A DNA stretch of 56,442 nt, taken from assembly GCA_902386535.1 (NCBI GenBank), contig CABMJK010000024.1:1-56442 (forward strand), in the 5' to 3' direction. Below, piece by piece: positions 18,568-28,214 of this stretch. The position numbers were made by a program, and so were the translations under genes. Position 1 is the stretch's first letter. Each line of letters starts with the position of its first letter. Origin of the DNA: Candidatus Burarchaeum australiense (GTDB lineage: Archaea > Micrarchaeota > Micrarchaeia > Burarchaeales > Burarchaeaceae). The notes beneath the pieces are model-generated. The model searched no databases. It was not told where the DNA came from and saw nothing but the letters and a program-made list of their open reading frames with translations.

Positions 18568-19799
18568 GCAAGCTCCTGAAAATCGCATTGCATGAATACC
18601 TGGCGCAGGTCCGGAGAAGGACGTTCCTGCTGGTCACCATCGGCATGCCCGCACTCCTGCTTTTCGTGGTGGGCATACAGATGTATGTCGCGGGCCAGGT
18701 CACGGCAAGCGAGCAGGCAGGCAACGTGGGCTTTGTGGATGGATCGGGGCTTTTCCAGTCCATTGAAGTTCCTGCGGGAATAAACCTCACATATTATGCA
18801 GGAGCGGAGCAGGCAACGGCGGCGTTGCTGGTAGGGAGCATAGACTACTACTACCTGGTCCCTGTGAATTACCTGAAAACGGGCGTGGTTGCCAGATTCT
18901 CGACAGAAAATGGATTTGCCGGAATCCTCAGCACAAGCAGCGCGAAAGGAGGGGATACCTGGATTCAGGACTCGCTTGCCAGCAAGCTCATGAAAGGGAA
19001 GCTTGACGACGAGACTGCGACCAGGGTTCTTGCGCCCGCCACGGTGGTGCCGCAAAGGCTTGATGCGAATGGAAAGCCGGTGAGCGAGAACCTGCTCCAG
19101 ATTGCATTACCCATTGCTTTCGCAGTCGCGTTCCTCATAGCCATATTCATGACTTCTGGTTACCTGCTGCAGGGCATAGTTGCGGAAAAGGAGAACCGGG
19201 TCATGGAGGTCCTGCTTTCCTCGGTTTCCACGACCGACCTCATGGCGGGAAAGATAATCGGGCTGGGCGCCGCCGGGCTTACCCAAATACTGGTGTGGGC
19301 GGTTGCGGGAATCGTTTTGGTGTTGAACTTCGTGCCCGGAAGTGCCGGCGTTGGGGCGCTCTTTGCAGGAATGCCAATACCATACCTGAACCTGCTGCTC
19401 GTGCTTGTTTATTTTGTTCTCGGCTATGTGCTGTTTGCGAGCGTATATGCCAGTGTGGGCGCCATCTCGACTTCGATGCGGGAGGGGCAGCAGGTCGCCG
19501 GCTTCTTTGCGTTCCTGTCCATAATTCCGATATATTTCATACCCATAATGCTGAAAGAGCCGGACGCGCTCCTCGCCATTGCATTCTCCCTTTTCCCGTT
19601 CACGTCGCCCCTGACGATGGTAATCAGGACTTCGCTTTCAGATGTCCCGCCGCTCGAGATCCTCGCCAGTCTCGGAATCCTGATGGTAACCATAGTGGCA
19701 ATAGTCTGGGCTACGGGGAAGATTTTCAAGATGGGGAGCCTGACCTATGGCAAGAGGCCCGACTTCAGGAGGATTCTGGCGGCGCTCAGGGAAGACTAA
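18564..19799 (+). CDS. ABC-2 type transporter permease (NatB-like)
   Basis: Multi-TM; ATGA overlap with the ATPase gene; GIVAEKENRVMEVLLSSVSTTDLMAGKIIGLG typical of NatB. Confidence 0.9.
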   Translation: MSKLLKIALHEYLAQVRRRTFLLVTIGMPALLLFVVGIQMYVAGQVTASEQAGNVGFVDGSGLFQSIEVPAGINLTYYAGAEQATAALLVGSIDYYYLVPVNYLKTGVVARFSTENGFAGILSTSSAKGGDTWIQDSLASKLMKGKLDDETATRVLAPATVVPQRLDANGKPVSENLLQIALPIAFAVAFLIAIFMTSGYLLQGIVAEKENRVMEVLLSSVSTTDLMAGKIIGLGAAGLTQILVWAVAGIVLVLNFVPGSAGVGALFAGMPIPYLNLLLVLVYFVLGYVLFASVYASVGAISTSMREGQQVAGFFAFLSIIPIYFIPIMLKEPDALLAIAFSLFPFTSPLTMVIRTSLSDVPPLEILASLGILMVTIVAIVWATGKIFKMGSLTYGKRPDFRRILAALRED

Positions 19800-19830
19800 T
19801 TGTTTTAAGAAGTGCTCCCGAAATCCCCGT

Positions 19831-20931
19831 ATGAAGCTTGCAATTGTCTCCCCCTTCTCGACCAGGGCTGCGCATGGGTTCCGCATTTTCAACATAGCGA
19901 AGCAGCTGAAGCCGGCCAAGGTTATATTCCAGAAGCGAGACAGATATGGCGAGAGCGAACAGCAGTACGAGAACCAGGAGCTGCTCTGGTGGAAGAAGAG
20001 CCCCTGGCTGCTCAAGGCGCACGCGCACCAGATAGCCTGGAAGGTGCGGGACTGCGACGTCATCTATTTCTTCAAGCCCCTGCCGCTCAACTACCTGGCA
20101 GCGTGGCTCCTGAAGAACGTTTTCGGCAAGAAAATAATTTTCGACTATGACGAGTGGGAGCCCTACACACAGCGAGAGTACGTGAAAGGCACTGCCATGG
20201 GCATGAGGAACTCTGCCGTGTGTGAGATGCTTGACTGGCTGGGCAGGGCATGCGCCAACCTCTCGTGCTGCATAACCACCTCGAACAGGCGCATAAATGA
20301 AGAGATTCTGCACCACAAAAAGTGCCTGCTCATGCCGAACGGGGTGGACTACGCAGAGTATGCGCTGGATGCGAACGGGAAGGAAAGGAAGTTCGAACTG
20401 CGAAAAGAGGTGGCCTACGCTGGCTCGCTGCATTACGCCTCGCTTCTGCTGCCCTTCCTGCTGCAGGTGCCGAAAGGGTTCAAGCTTCACATTTGGGGCG
20501 AGGGAAAGGCGCGGGGCGAGATTGAGCATGCGCTGAAGCAGAAGGGCATAGACTACGAGTTCCACGGCTACGTGAAGCCCGACGAGCTCTCGCGCGAACT
20601 CAAGAAGTTCCGGGGCATTTTCCTCGCGCCCTACCTGCCCTTGCTGAACATTGCCTACAGCTCGGCCGGCAAGATGCCGCAGTACATGGCGCTCGGGCAA
20701 CCCGTAATCGTGAGCAAGGTCGAGGGGCCGATGGACTTTTTGATGGGCAAGGACTGCGCCTGGCTCGTCGAGCCCGGCAAGGAGAGGAACATCGGGAAGC
20801 TGATTGAGGGCATCTATGCAGACAAGAAGGCCGCGGAGAGGAAGGCAAGGCTCGCGCAGCGGGTTGTAAAGGAAAACTTCGACTGGCGGAAGATGTGCGC
20901 GAAGCTCGAGAAGTTCATTTCCGCTTGCTGA
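19831..20931 (+). CDS. Glycosyltransferase (GT-B, GT4-like)
   Basis: MKLAIVSPFSTRAAHGFRIFNIAKQL, FHGYVKPDELSRELKKFRGIFLAPYLPLLNIAYSSAGKMPQYMALGQPVIVSK; start trimmed to 19831. Confidence 0.83.
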   Translation: MKLAIVSPFSTRAAHGFRIFNIAKQLKPAKVIFQKRDRYGESEQQYENQELLWWKKSPWLLKAHAHQIAWKVRDCDVIYFFKPLPLNYLAAWLLKNVFGKKIIFDYDEWEPYTQREYVKGTAMGMRNSAVCEMLDWLGRACANLSCCITTSNRRINEEILHHKKCLLMPNGVDYAEYALDANGKERKFELRKEVAYAGSLHYASLLLPFLLQVPKGFKLHIWGEGKARGEIEHALKQKGIDYEFHGYVKPDELSRELKKFRGIFLAPYLPLLNIAYSSAGKMPQYMALGQPVIVSKVEGPMDFLMGKDCAWLVEPGKERNIGKLIEGIYADKKAAERKARLAQRVVKENFDWRKMCAKLEKFISAC

Positions 20932-22015
20932 CCTCATTGAGCACGGAGTCATAGACTTTCAGGTATCCGTTCACCATCTTCTCGGGCGAGAAGTCGCGCT
21001 TGACCGTTTTCGCTGCCTCTGAACCGAGGCGGGTGCGCAGGCGCTCGTTGCTTAGGAGCTTTCCCACTTTGTCATAGTAGTCGAGCGTGTCGTACCTGTT
21101 TACGAGGTAGCCGTTTGAATTGTTGCGGATTGCGTCTGGCGCAATGCCGACCTTGAACGAGACCGCCGGCACGCCGTAGCCCATGGCCTCGAGCATGGCA
21201 AGGCCGAAGCCCTCGTAGCGCGAGGTGTTCATGTAGACGTCGCTGGCCTGGTAGAATTTCCATATCTCGTTGTGCGCGGGCTTGGCGAAAATCATCCAAT
21301 CGCGCCGAAGGTTGGGGGGAATGCGCCCAATTACCAGCAACTTTGCGCCATGTTTGTGGTGCAGCCTTTCGCACACGCGCACGAGCATGTCCGTGCCTTT
21401 CGTGTAATCCCCGCGCGTCACCGTGACCAGCAGGGGAGCTTCGGCAGGCAAATGCAATGATTTCCGCAGCGCATCCTTCGGGCTTTTTTTCTTCTCGAGC
21501 ATCACGGCATTGTTTACGACGGTGATTTTGTTGGGCGCAATGCCGTAGCCCCGCACCGCCTCGTTCTTAACTGCGTTCGAGACCGCGACAACTGCATCGC
21601 AGCTTTGCACGCCCTTGCACTCCATGCGCTCGATCACGTGGTGCGAGTAGGCGAGCCTGTGGGGCGCCATTGCCCTTCCCACCCGCTCGTGCAGGCCGAA
21701 TGAGGAACCGTGCAGCGTGACCACGCGCGCGGGCGGCGGGCGGATGAATTGCGCCAGGTAGGAGTTGTAAGCCTGGAAGTGCACGACGTCGTATTTGTGG
21801 GCCCGGGGCTTGAGCTTCGAAAGAAGCAAAGAGTTTATGAGGAATTTTTCCGGGAAGTGCATTGTCTGGAGGACCGCGAGCTCGGAATCCGAGAGGCAGA
21901 GCAGGTCGGCCTTGTGCCCCTTCCTGCGCAGGCCCGCCATCAGGGTTTCGACCACGACCTCGACGCCCCAGTGCACGCGGGTCGGGTAGGTGTTCACCAA
22001 CAGGGCGCGCATCAT
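20915..22015 (-). CDS. Glycosyltransferase family 4
   Basis: RALLVNTYPTRVHWGVEVVVETLM, SDVYMNTSRYEGFGLAMLEAMGYGVPAVSF. Confidence 0.9.
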   Translation of the reverse strand: MMRALLVNTYPTRVHWGVEVVVETLMAGLRRKGHKADLLCLSDSELAVLQTMHFPEKFLINSLLLSKLKPRAHKYDVVHFQAYNSYLAQFIRPPPARVVTLHGSSFGLHERVGRAMAPHRLAYSHHVIERMECKGVQSCDAVVAVSNAVKNEAVRGYGIAPNKITVVNNAVMLEKKKSPKDALRKSLHLPAEAPLLVTVTRGDYTKGTDMLVRVCERLHHKHGAKLLVIGRIPPNLRRDWMIFAKPAHNEIWKFYQASDVYMNTSRYEGFGLAMLEAMGYGVPAVSFKVGIAPDAIRNNSNGYLVNRYDTLDYYDKVGKLLSNERLRTRLGSEAAKTVKRDFSPEKMVNGYLKVYDSVLNEVSKRK

Positions 22016-22176
22016 ATCACCGATTCAATGGTTCTCTGGAGGAAGCCGCGCAGGGGCGGCCAGGACAGGATGAGGAAGAGCCAGTAGAGCGTGAAGCCGG
22101 CGTAGGCCAGCGCGAGCAGCTGCGCATCGCTGAGCTTCTTCAGCGAAGAGGAGATGTTGCTGATTTTCTCACCCAT
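22012..22176 (-). CDS. Small (54 aa) predicted membrane protein
   Basis: Manual translation MGEKISNISSSLKKLSDAQLLALAYAGFTLYWLFLILSWPPLRGFLQRTIESVI*; overlaps the stop of the upstream membrane GT (GAATATGGGTGA) and the start of the GT4 gene. Confidence 0.6.
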   Translation of the reverse strand: MGEKISNISSSLKKLSDAQLLALAYAGFTLYWLFLILSWPPLRGFLQRTIESVI

Positions 22177-24028
22177 ATTCGCACCCCGAACAGGCTGAAT
22201 AATTTATCGCGTAAATCCTCGTGCGGCTGTTGTTGTAAACCTGGCTGAATATGGCGGAGTTGTTTATGTTGGTTTCTATCGCGTTGTCCGCGGGCTGTCC
22301 AGGAGATGCCGAGTCGGTGTCGGCCAGGAAAACGTAATCCACGCCGTGCGCGTGCAGGTAGGCCAGCGCGCCCTCCAGGCTTCCGAACTGCGTTATTTGC
22401 GAGGCCGAATAGAGCGTGCGGTCGATGTAATAGGTCAGGGGCACGTTGGCCAGCACCTTCGAGCCTGCCGGCGTCTTGCTGTTCATGTAGTTGAACCCGT
22501 CGACCACGGGGCCGTAGGCAAAGCGCATGAACTCGTCATTGCTCGGGGGCGCGAGGAAGAGGCGGAACTGCAGCGTGTTGGTTTCGTAGGAGATGCGCGC
22601 GCTCTTGAAGCCCACCGCGCCGATGGCCAGCGAGGGCGCAAGCTCGAGCAGGAGCAGCATTACGGCGAGAACTGCGATGAACTTGCGCCTGCTCTGCGAG
22701 AAGTGGTCGTAGGCATAGGCCGCGAAGAGCGCGGTTACGGGCAGGGCGAGCATGGCAAACCTGGCGCCGAGCTTGAGCAGGAAGAGTTCGGATAGCACGA
22801 ATATCAGTGCGAGCCAGGCAAGCGAGAACTGCGCGGCCCAGTGACGCCCGCGGCTTTCGCGGCCGAAGTACATGAGGACGAGGCCGACGAGGCCGAAGGA
22901 TATGAAGAAGGGCCCGATGCCCTGGTTCACCGCAACCATGCCGTCTAGGAAGAAGTAGGCGAGGTAGCTTGGGAAGCTGTAGGGTGCGTAGGGGTTGAAG
23001 ATGTAGAAGGTCGAGGTCGGGTCAAGGTAATAGGCCGAGTTGGCCGCGAGCCAAATCACGGAGCCGGAGAGCAGCGCGCCAGCGGCAAGGCCGAGCAGGG
23101 GCACGAGCGACTGCCTGCGCTTGAAGTAGAGCGTGAGCAGCACGGCAAGCAGGCCGAAGGAAATCATGCCCGAAGGCTTGACGAGCGCGGCAAAGCCGCC
23201 CAGCGCGCCCGCGGCCACGTAGAGCGAATCGTTCCTTGGCTCGTTCAGCGAGGCTCCGCGCAGGGCGAGAAGGAGCGGGAACAGGCCTGCGAGCATGAAG
23301 AAAAGTTCCGGCAGGTTCAGGTAGACTATCTGGCTGTGCGCCAGCAGCAGGGGCGTGTTGGCGAATATCAGCAGCGTGAGCGCCGCCACCTTCCTGTCAA
23401 AGAGCCGGTGGGCAATCGAATAAACGAAGAGGCAGCTTCCGAGGAAGAAGAGGGGCGAGGCAATGCGGGCGAAAAGGTCGTTGAAGCCGTTAAGCAGGTA
23501 GAACCAGGAGATGAAAAGATGGAAGCCGTGAGGCAGCGGGTTGTAGAGTTCGAGCACGCCCTCGGCCTGCGCCAGCCGGCCTTCCTGGGCATAGAGCTGG
23601 GCGAGCGGGGCGTGGAAGGTCACGGCATCGCCGCCGTCAATCGGGAAGAACGCAGAATAGTAGAAGGCGAAGATGAACTGCAGAGCCACAACGATGAAGA
23701 CCAGGGCCTCGAGCGTCGTGAGGTCTGGCAGGCCGGGCGAGTAGGAGTGCCTCGTGAAGAACTCGCCCACCTCGTCCTTTCGCGCGAGATAGGCAAGCAC
23801 GCTGACAAGGAGGAGCACGAGCAGGGTGCTCCATGCGGAGAAGCCCACGGTCATGCCCAGATAGGTCATAAGCACGCCGATGAGCGCGATGGAAAATGCC
23901 ATCGAGACCGCAATGCGCTCTGCACCGCTCAGTTCGTCGTGCCTGAAGAAAAGGAAGGAAACGAGGAAGCCTGGCAGGAAGTAGCCGATGATGACGGAAA
24001 AGAGGGCGATGAGGGCTTCGGGCAGCAT
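22169..24028 (-). CDS. Multi-TM glycosyltransferase (ArnT/PMT GT39-like, GT-C)
   Basis: 619 aa, many TM helices; YYSAFFPIDGGDAVTFHAPLAQLYAQEG luminal loop typical of GT-C enzymes. Confidence 0.75.
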   Translation of the reverse strand: MLPEALIALFSVIIGYFLPGFLVSFLFFRHDELSGAERIAVSMAFSIALIGVLMTYLGMTVGFSAWSTLLVLLLVSVLAYLARKDEVGEFFTRHSYSPGLPDLTTLEALVFIVVALQFIFAFYYSAFFPIDGGDAVTFHAPLAQLYAQEGRLAQAEGVLELYNPLPHGFHLFISWFYLLNGFNDLFARIASPLFFLGSCLFVYSIAHRLFDRKVAALTLLIFANTPLLLAHSQIVYLNLPELFFMLAGLFPLLLALRGASLNEPRNDSLYVAAGALGGFAALVKPSGMISFGLLAVLLTLYFKRRQSLVPLLGLAAGALLSGSVIWLAANSAYYLDPTSTFYIFNPYAPYSFPSYLAYFFLDGMVAVNQGIGPFFISFGLVGLVLMYFGRESRGRHWAAQFSLAWLALIFVLSELFLLKLGARFAMLALPVTALFAAYAYDHFSQSRRKFIAVLAVMLLLLELAPSLAIGAVGFKSARISYETNTLQFRLFLAPPSNDEFMRFAYGPVVDGFNYMNSKTPAGSKVLANVPLTYYIDRTLYSASQITQFGSLEGALAYLHAHGVDYVFLADTDSASPGQPADNAIETNINNSAIFSQVYNNSRTRIYAINYSACSGCEYG

Positions 24029-24092
24029 GGTTTCACCGGTTGGTTCGCGGTTTGGAATACGAATAAAAACATATGCAAGCTATTTATAGGAT

Positions 24093-25070
24093 ATGTCGTT
24101 TTCCTGGAAAGGCAGGCACGTTCTTGTGACCGGGGCCACGGGCATTCTTGGCCCGTGGATGTGCGCTGAACTCGTGAAACGGGGCAGCAAGGTCGCGGCA
24201 ATCGTGCGCGACAGCGTGCCTTCCTCGAATTTCCACCGCATGGGCCTCGAGGCCCGGACTGCGGTTGAGTCCGGAGAGCTTGAAGACCTGGCATTCGTAA
24301 GGCGCGCCATTGGGAAGCACAAGGCCGAGGTGGTTTTGCACCTGGGCGCGCAAGCCATTGTGGGCGCGGCCAACCGCTCGCCGCTTCCGACTTTCGAGGC
24401 AAACATAGGCGGGACCGTCAATGTGCTCGAGGCGTGCAGGCACGAGAAGGGCGTCAAGCGCATAGTGGTGGCGTCGAGCGACAAGGCCTATGGAGGGAGC
24501 AGGCAGCTGCCTTACAGCGAGGAGACCCGGCTCGAGGGCGAGCATCCCTACGACGTCTCGAAGTCATGCGCAGACCTGATAACGCGCTCGTTCTACGAAA
24601 CTTACGGGCTGCCAGTCTGCACCACGCGCTGCGGCAACATCTATGGGGGAGGGGACCTGAACTTCAACCGCATAGTGCCCGGCACAATAAGGAGCGCGCT
24701 GAGGGGCGAGCAGCCGGTCATAAGGAGCGACGGTAAGTACGTGCGCGACTATTTCTACGTGAAAGATACTGTGGAAGGCTATCTCACGCTGGCCGAGAAG
24801 ATGACCGAGCTCGGGCTGGAAGGCGAGGCGTTCAACTTCAGTTCTGGCAACCACCTGCAGGTGCTCGAGATGGTGGACAGAATCTTGGGGCTCATGGGCT
24901 CGAATCTCTCGCCGCGTGTGCTAAACGGGGCGTCGGCCGAAATAAGGGAGCAGACGCTTTCGAGCAGGAAGGCCGAGAAGGTGCTTGGCTGGAAGCCGCG
25001 CTACGGGCTTGAGAAAGGGCTTCTTGAGACAATCGCGTGGTATAAGGACTACTTTGCGGGAAAGGAGTAA
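24093..25070 (+). CDS. Sugar-nucleotide 4,6-dehydratase-like SDR
   Basis: HVLVTGATGILGPWMCAELVKRG, LGAQAIVGAANRSPLPTFEANIGGTVNVLEACR, VASSDKAYGG; CDP-glucose/GDP-mannose dehydratase-like. Confidence 0.85.
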   Translation: MSFSWKGRHVLVTGATGILGPWMCAELVKRGSKVAAIVRDSVPSSNFHRMGLEARTAVESGELEDLAFVRRAIGKHKAEVVLHLGAQAIVGAANRSPLPTFEANIGGTVNVLEACRHEKGVKRIVVASSDKAYGGSRQLPYSEETRLEGEHPYDVSKSCADLITRSFYETYGLPVCTTRCGNIYGGGDLNFNRIVPGTIRSALRGEQPVIRSDGKYVRDYFYVKDTVEGYLTLAEKMTELGLEGEAFNFSSGNHLQVLEMVDRILGLMGSNLSPRVLNGASAEIREQTLSSRKAEKVLGWKPRYGLEKGLLETIAWYKDYFAGKE

Positions 25071-25108
25071 GGCAACGCGTGAACAGAAGTAAGGCATCAC
25101 ACTTAAAC

Positions 25109-25825
25109 TTACGGCGGAAGGATGCCGAACATCATTTGATTGGCCTTCTTGTAGGACTCGAGCGTGCCGATGTCGAGCCAATACTTCGGCTTGTAGATGT
25201 AACCCGCCAGCCTGCCCTGCTCCGCAAGGCGCGGGAAAATCGATTCCTCTACCTTCACCTTCCTCTGCGGTATCTGCTCTATTTCCTCGCGCTCCAGGAC
25301 GTAATAGCCGGCGTTCGCGAGGTTGGACTTCAGGGGCGAGCTCGGTTTTTCCACGAACTTCTTCACCCTGTCGCCGTCCATTATCGCGATGCCGAAGCGG
25401 CTGGCCTCGCTTGCAGGCACGTTGAAGAGCGCCACCGTGCCGCCCGCCCCGGCCTTGCGGTGGAAGTTCACCAGAGAGTTCACGTTTATGTTCGTCACGT
25501 TGTCCCCGTAGGCGACCACGACCTGGCCCCGGATGTCCTTTTCGACCGCAATCGAGCGCAGGTCGCCGCCCGTGTCCCAGGCAAGGGTCATCACGGGCTC
25601 GATTTTCACGCTGTCGCGCGGGGTGTGCTCGAGGTAGCTCTTTATCATTTCCTGCATGTGCGAGACCGCAACGTAGATGGTGTCGATTTCCGGGCAGGTG
25701 AGGAGATTGTCTATCACGTAGTCGATTACGGGCCGGCCCGCTACCGGGAGAAGGGGCTTTGGTATTGCATAGGTCAGGGGCTTCAGCCTCTCGCCCTTGC
25801 CTGCTGCCAAGATGACTGCTTTCAT
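25109..25825 (-). CDS. Sugar-1-phosphate nucleotidyltransferase
   Basis: MKAVILAAGKGERLKPLTYAIPKPLLPVAGRPVIDYVI. Confidence 0.9.
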   Translation of the reverse strand: MKAVILAAGKGERLKPLTYAIPKPLLPVAGRPVIDYVIDNLLTCPEIDTIYVAVSHMQEMIKSYLEHTPRDSVKIEPVMTLAWDTGGDLRSIAVEKDIRGQVVVAYGDNVTNINVNSLVNFHRKAGAGGTVALFNVPASEASRFGIAIMDGDRVKKFVEKPSSPLKSNLANAGYYVLEREEIEQIPQRKVKVEESIFPRLAEQGRLAGYIYKPKYWLDIGTLESYKKANQMMFGILPP

Positions 25826-25829
25826 ACGA

Positions 25830-26825
25830 TCACGCTGATTTTCTTCCGTTGCCCGAATACCAGCTATAGGTAAGCCGCAGTCCGCGCTCGGGCGGGACTT
25901 TCGGCTTCCAGTGCAGGAACTTCCACGCCTTCTCCATGGAAGGCACGCGCCTGCGGATGTCCTCGTAGCTCCTGCCGTAGAATTGCTCGTAAGGAATTAA
26001 TCTCGGTGCGAGCTGCTTTTTCGAGCGCGAGTTGGCGAGCGAGCAGATTGTGTTGGCGAGCGAGAGAATCGTCGTCTCCTTCGTGTTTCCTATGTTTATT
26101 ACCTGGCCCTCTGCGCGCCTGCCGCGCATGGCCGCGAATGTGCCGTCAACGGTGTCTGTGATGAATGTGAAGCAGCGCGTCTGCCTGCCATCGCCATGCA
26201 CGAGAGGCTGCTGGCCTGCGAGCGCACGGCGCATGAAAATCCCGACCACGCCGGCATAATCATTGCCCAGCGCGCGCGGGCCGTAGGAATTGAAGTAGCG
26301 GAGTATGGCGACCGGCAGGCCGTGCTGCTTGCGATAGGCAAGGCAGAGGTGCTCGTCAAACGCCTTGCTCGTGGAATAGCACCAGCGGTCAACGCTCGTC
26401 GCGCCCAGGAGTCTTTCGCCGTCCTCGCGCAGGGGCAGGGCCGTGCTCCGACCATAGACCTCGCTCGTGGATGCGAACACGACTTTCGCGTCCTGCCTTC
26501 TCGCCTCCTCGAGCACGTTGGACGTGCCGGCGGTATTCACATGTAGGACGCGGAGGGGGTTGGTGACGTAGTGCTTTACGCCGACAACAGCGGCCATGTG
26601 CAGGATTACGTCCGCGCCTGCGCAGGCCTTGCGCATCGTGGCCGCATTGCAGACGTCGCCGCGCATGAACCTGAAGTTCCGCTTGCCCGCGTGCGAGCGC
26701 ACGTTCGCGAGCTTGCCCGTGCTAAGGTCGTCAATGACAACGACTTCATTCCCGCGCTCGGCCATGAGCCGGTCCACCAAGTGCGAACCGATGTAGCCTG
26801 CGCCGCCGGTTACGAGATATTTCAT
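25830..26825 (-). CDS. NAD-dependent epimerase (UDP-glucose 4-epimerase-like)
   Basis: MKYLVTGGAGYIGSHLVDRLMAERGNEVVVIDDLSTG, FASTSEVYG, YSTSKAFDE; start trimmed to 26825. Confidence 0.9.
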   Translation of the reverse strand: MKYLVTGGAGYIGSHLVDRLMAERGNEVVVIDDLSTGKLANVRSHAGKRNFRFMRGDVCNAATMRKACAGADVILHMAAVVGVKHYVTNPLRVLHVNTAGTSNVLEEARRQDAKVVFASTSEVYGRSTALPLREDGERLLGATSVDRWCYSTSKAFDEHLCLAYRKQHGLPVAILRYFNSYGPRALGNDYAGVVGIFMRRALAGQQPLVHGDGRQTRCFTFITDTVDGTFAAMRGRRAEGQVINIGNTKETTILSLANTICSLANSRSKKQLAPRLIPYEQFYGRSYEDIRRRVPSMEKAWKFLHWKPKVPPERGLRLTYSWYSGNGRKSA

Positions 26826-26836
26826 GTGTATCAGAC

Positions 26837-28162
26837 TCAAGCCCTTCCTATGCCGAGATACTTGAAGCCCGCCTTTTTTAACGCCTTCTTGTCGAGAACC
26901 TGGCGGCCCTCGACGACGAGGCGGCCGCGCATGTATTTGAAGGCCGAGAGCGGAATCTTGCCGAAAGACTTCCACTCGGTCACGAGCGCGCACGCATCCG
27001 CATCCTTCAGGGCCTCTTTCGGGGAGTTGGCGTAGAGTATGGCGCCGCCGAGCTCGCGCCGCGCATTCTCGGCCGCCTTCGGGTCATAGGCAACCACGAG
27101 CGCACCTTTTTTCACCAAAGCCCGGGCCACCTTGATTGCGGCCGAGTCCCGTATGTCGTCGGTCTCGTCCTTGAAGGCAAGGCCCAGCAGCGCAATGCGC
27201 TTGCCGCTGAGCGAGCCGAGGCCGCGCTCGAGCAGGTCGACAACGCGGAAGGGCTGGAGCTCGTTCACGCCCATCACCGCGTCCAGGATGGCAGTCCGCG
27301 AGCCCCGCTTCTTGGCCTCGTAGATGAGCGAACTCACGTCCTTCTTGAAGCACGAGCCGCCGAAGCCCGCGCCCGCGTTCAGGAAAGCGCGGCCTATGCG
27401 CCGGTCATAGCCCATGCCGTCGGCCACTTCGTAAACGTCGATTCCGAACTGCTCGCACATGTTCGCGAGCTCGTTGGCAAAGGAAATTTTAGTTGCGAGG
27501 AAGGAGTTGCTGGCGTATTTTATCATTTCGGCGGTGCGCAGGCCCGTTTTGATTAGCGGCACCTTCACGCCGGCATAGAGCCGCCCGACTGCGTCCACGT
27601 CCTTGCGTTCGTTGCCGCCCACCACGATGCGGTCGGGCTGCAGGAAATCATTGACCGCACTGCCCTCGCGCAGGAACTCGGGGTTCATGCACATGCCGAA
27701 ATCCGGCGCGGCCGCCTCGCGCAGGAGCTGGTCCAGCGATTCGCTCGTGCCAGGAGGCACAGTGCTCTTCACAATCACGACGTGTCTTTTCTTTGCCTTG
27801 GATTTCCTGCTGTTAACGTGTTTGTCATGCAATGCCTTGCCGAGTTCCGAGGCCGCGCGCCGGATGATGGACAGGTCGGTGGAACCATCTTCAGCTGAGG
27901 GCGTGCCCACGCACAGGAAAGAGAAGTCCGCCTGCGTGACCGCCTCCGACAGCGAGGTCGTGGCAACCAGCGCATGGCGCTTCAGGCTGCGCTTGAGCAG
28001 CTCGTCAAGGCCCGGCTCGTAGATGGGCGACTTGCCCGCATTTATGAGCGCTACCTTGCGGTCGTCCAGGTCAACGCACCAGACGCGGTGGCCGAGTTCG
28101 GCAAAGCAGGCGCCAGTGACCAGCCCGACATAGCCCGTGCCGACCACGCACAAATCAGCCAT
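26837..28162 (-). CDS. UDP-glucose/GDP-mannose 6-dehydrogenase family
   Basis: ADLCVVGTGYVGLVTGACFAELGHRVWCVD, NPEFLREGSAVNDFLQPDRIVVG, NAGAGFGGSCFKKDV; start trimmed to 28162. Confidence 0.94.
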   Translation of the reverse strand: MADLCVVGTGYVGLVTGACFAELGHRVWCVDLDDRKVALINAGKSPIYEPGLDELLKRSLKRHALVATTSLSEAVTQADFSFLCVGTPSAEDGSTDLSIIRRAASELGKALHDKHVNSRKSKAKKRHVVIVKSTVPPGTSESLDQLLREAAAPDFGMCMNPEFLREGSAVNDFLQPDRIVVGGNERKDVDAVGRLYAGVKVPLIKTGLRTAEMIKYASNSFLATKISFANELANMCEQFGIDVYEVADGMGYDRRIGRAFLNAGAGFGGSCFKKDVSSLIYEAKKRGSRTAILDAVMGVNELQPFRVVDLLERGLGSLSGKRIALLGLAFKDETDDIRDSAAIKVARALVKKGALVVAYDPKAAENARRELGGAILYANSPKEALKDADACALVTEWKSFGKIPLSAFKYMRGRLVVEGRQVLDKKALKKAGFKYLGIGRA

Positions 28163-28214
28163 GCAGGGCATTTGTGCAATCGCTTTTATATCTATATTCA
28201 GATAAGCACGGGCC

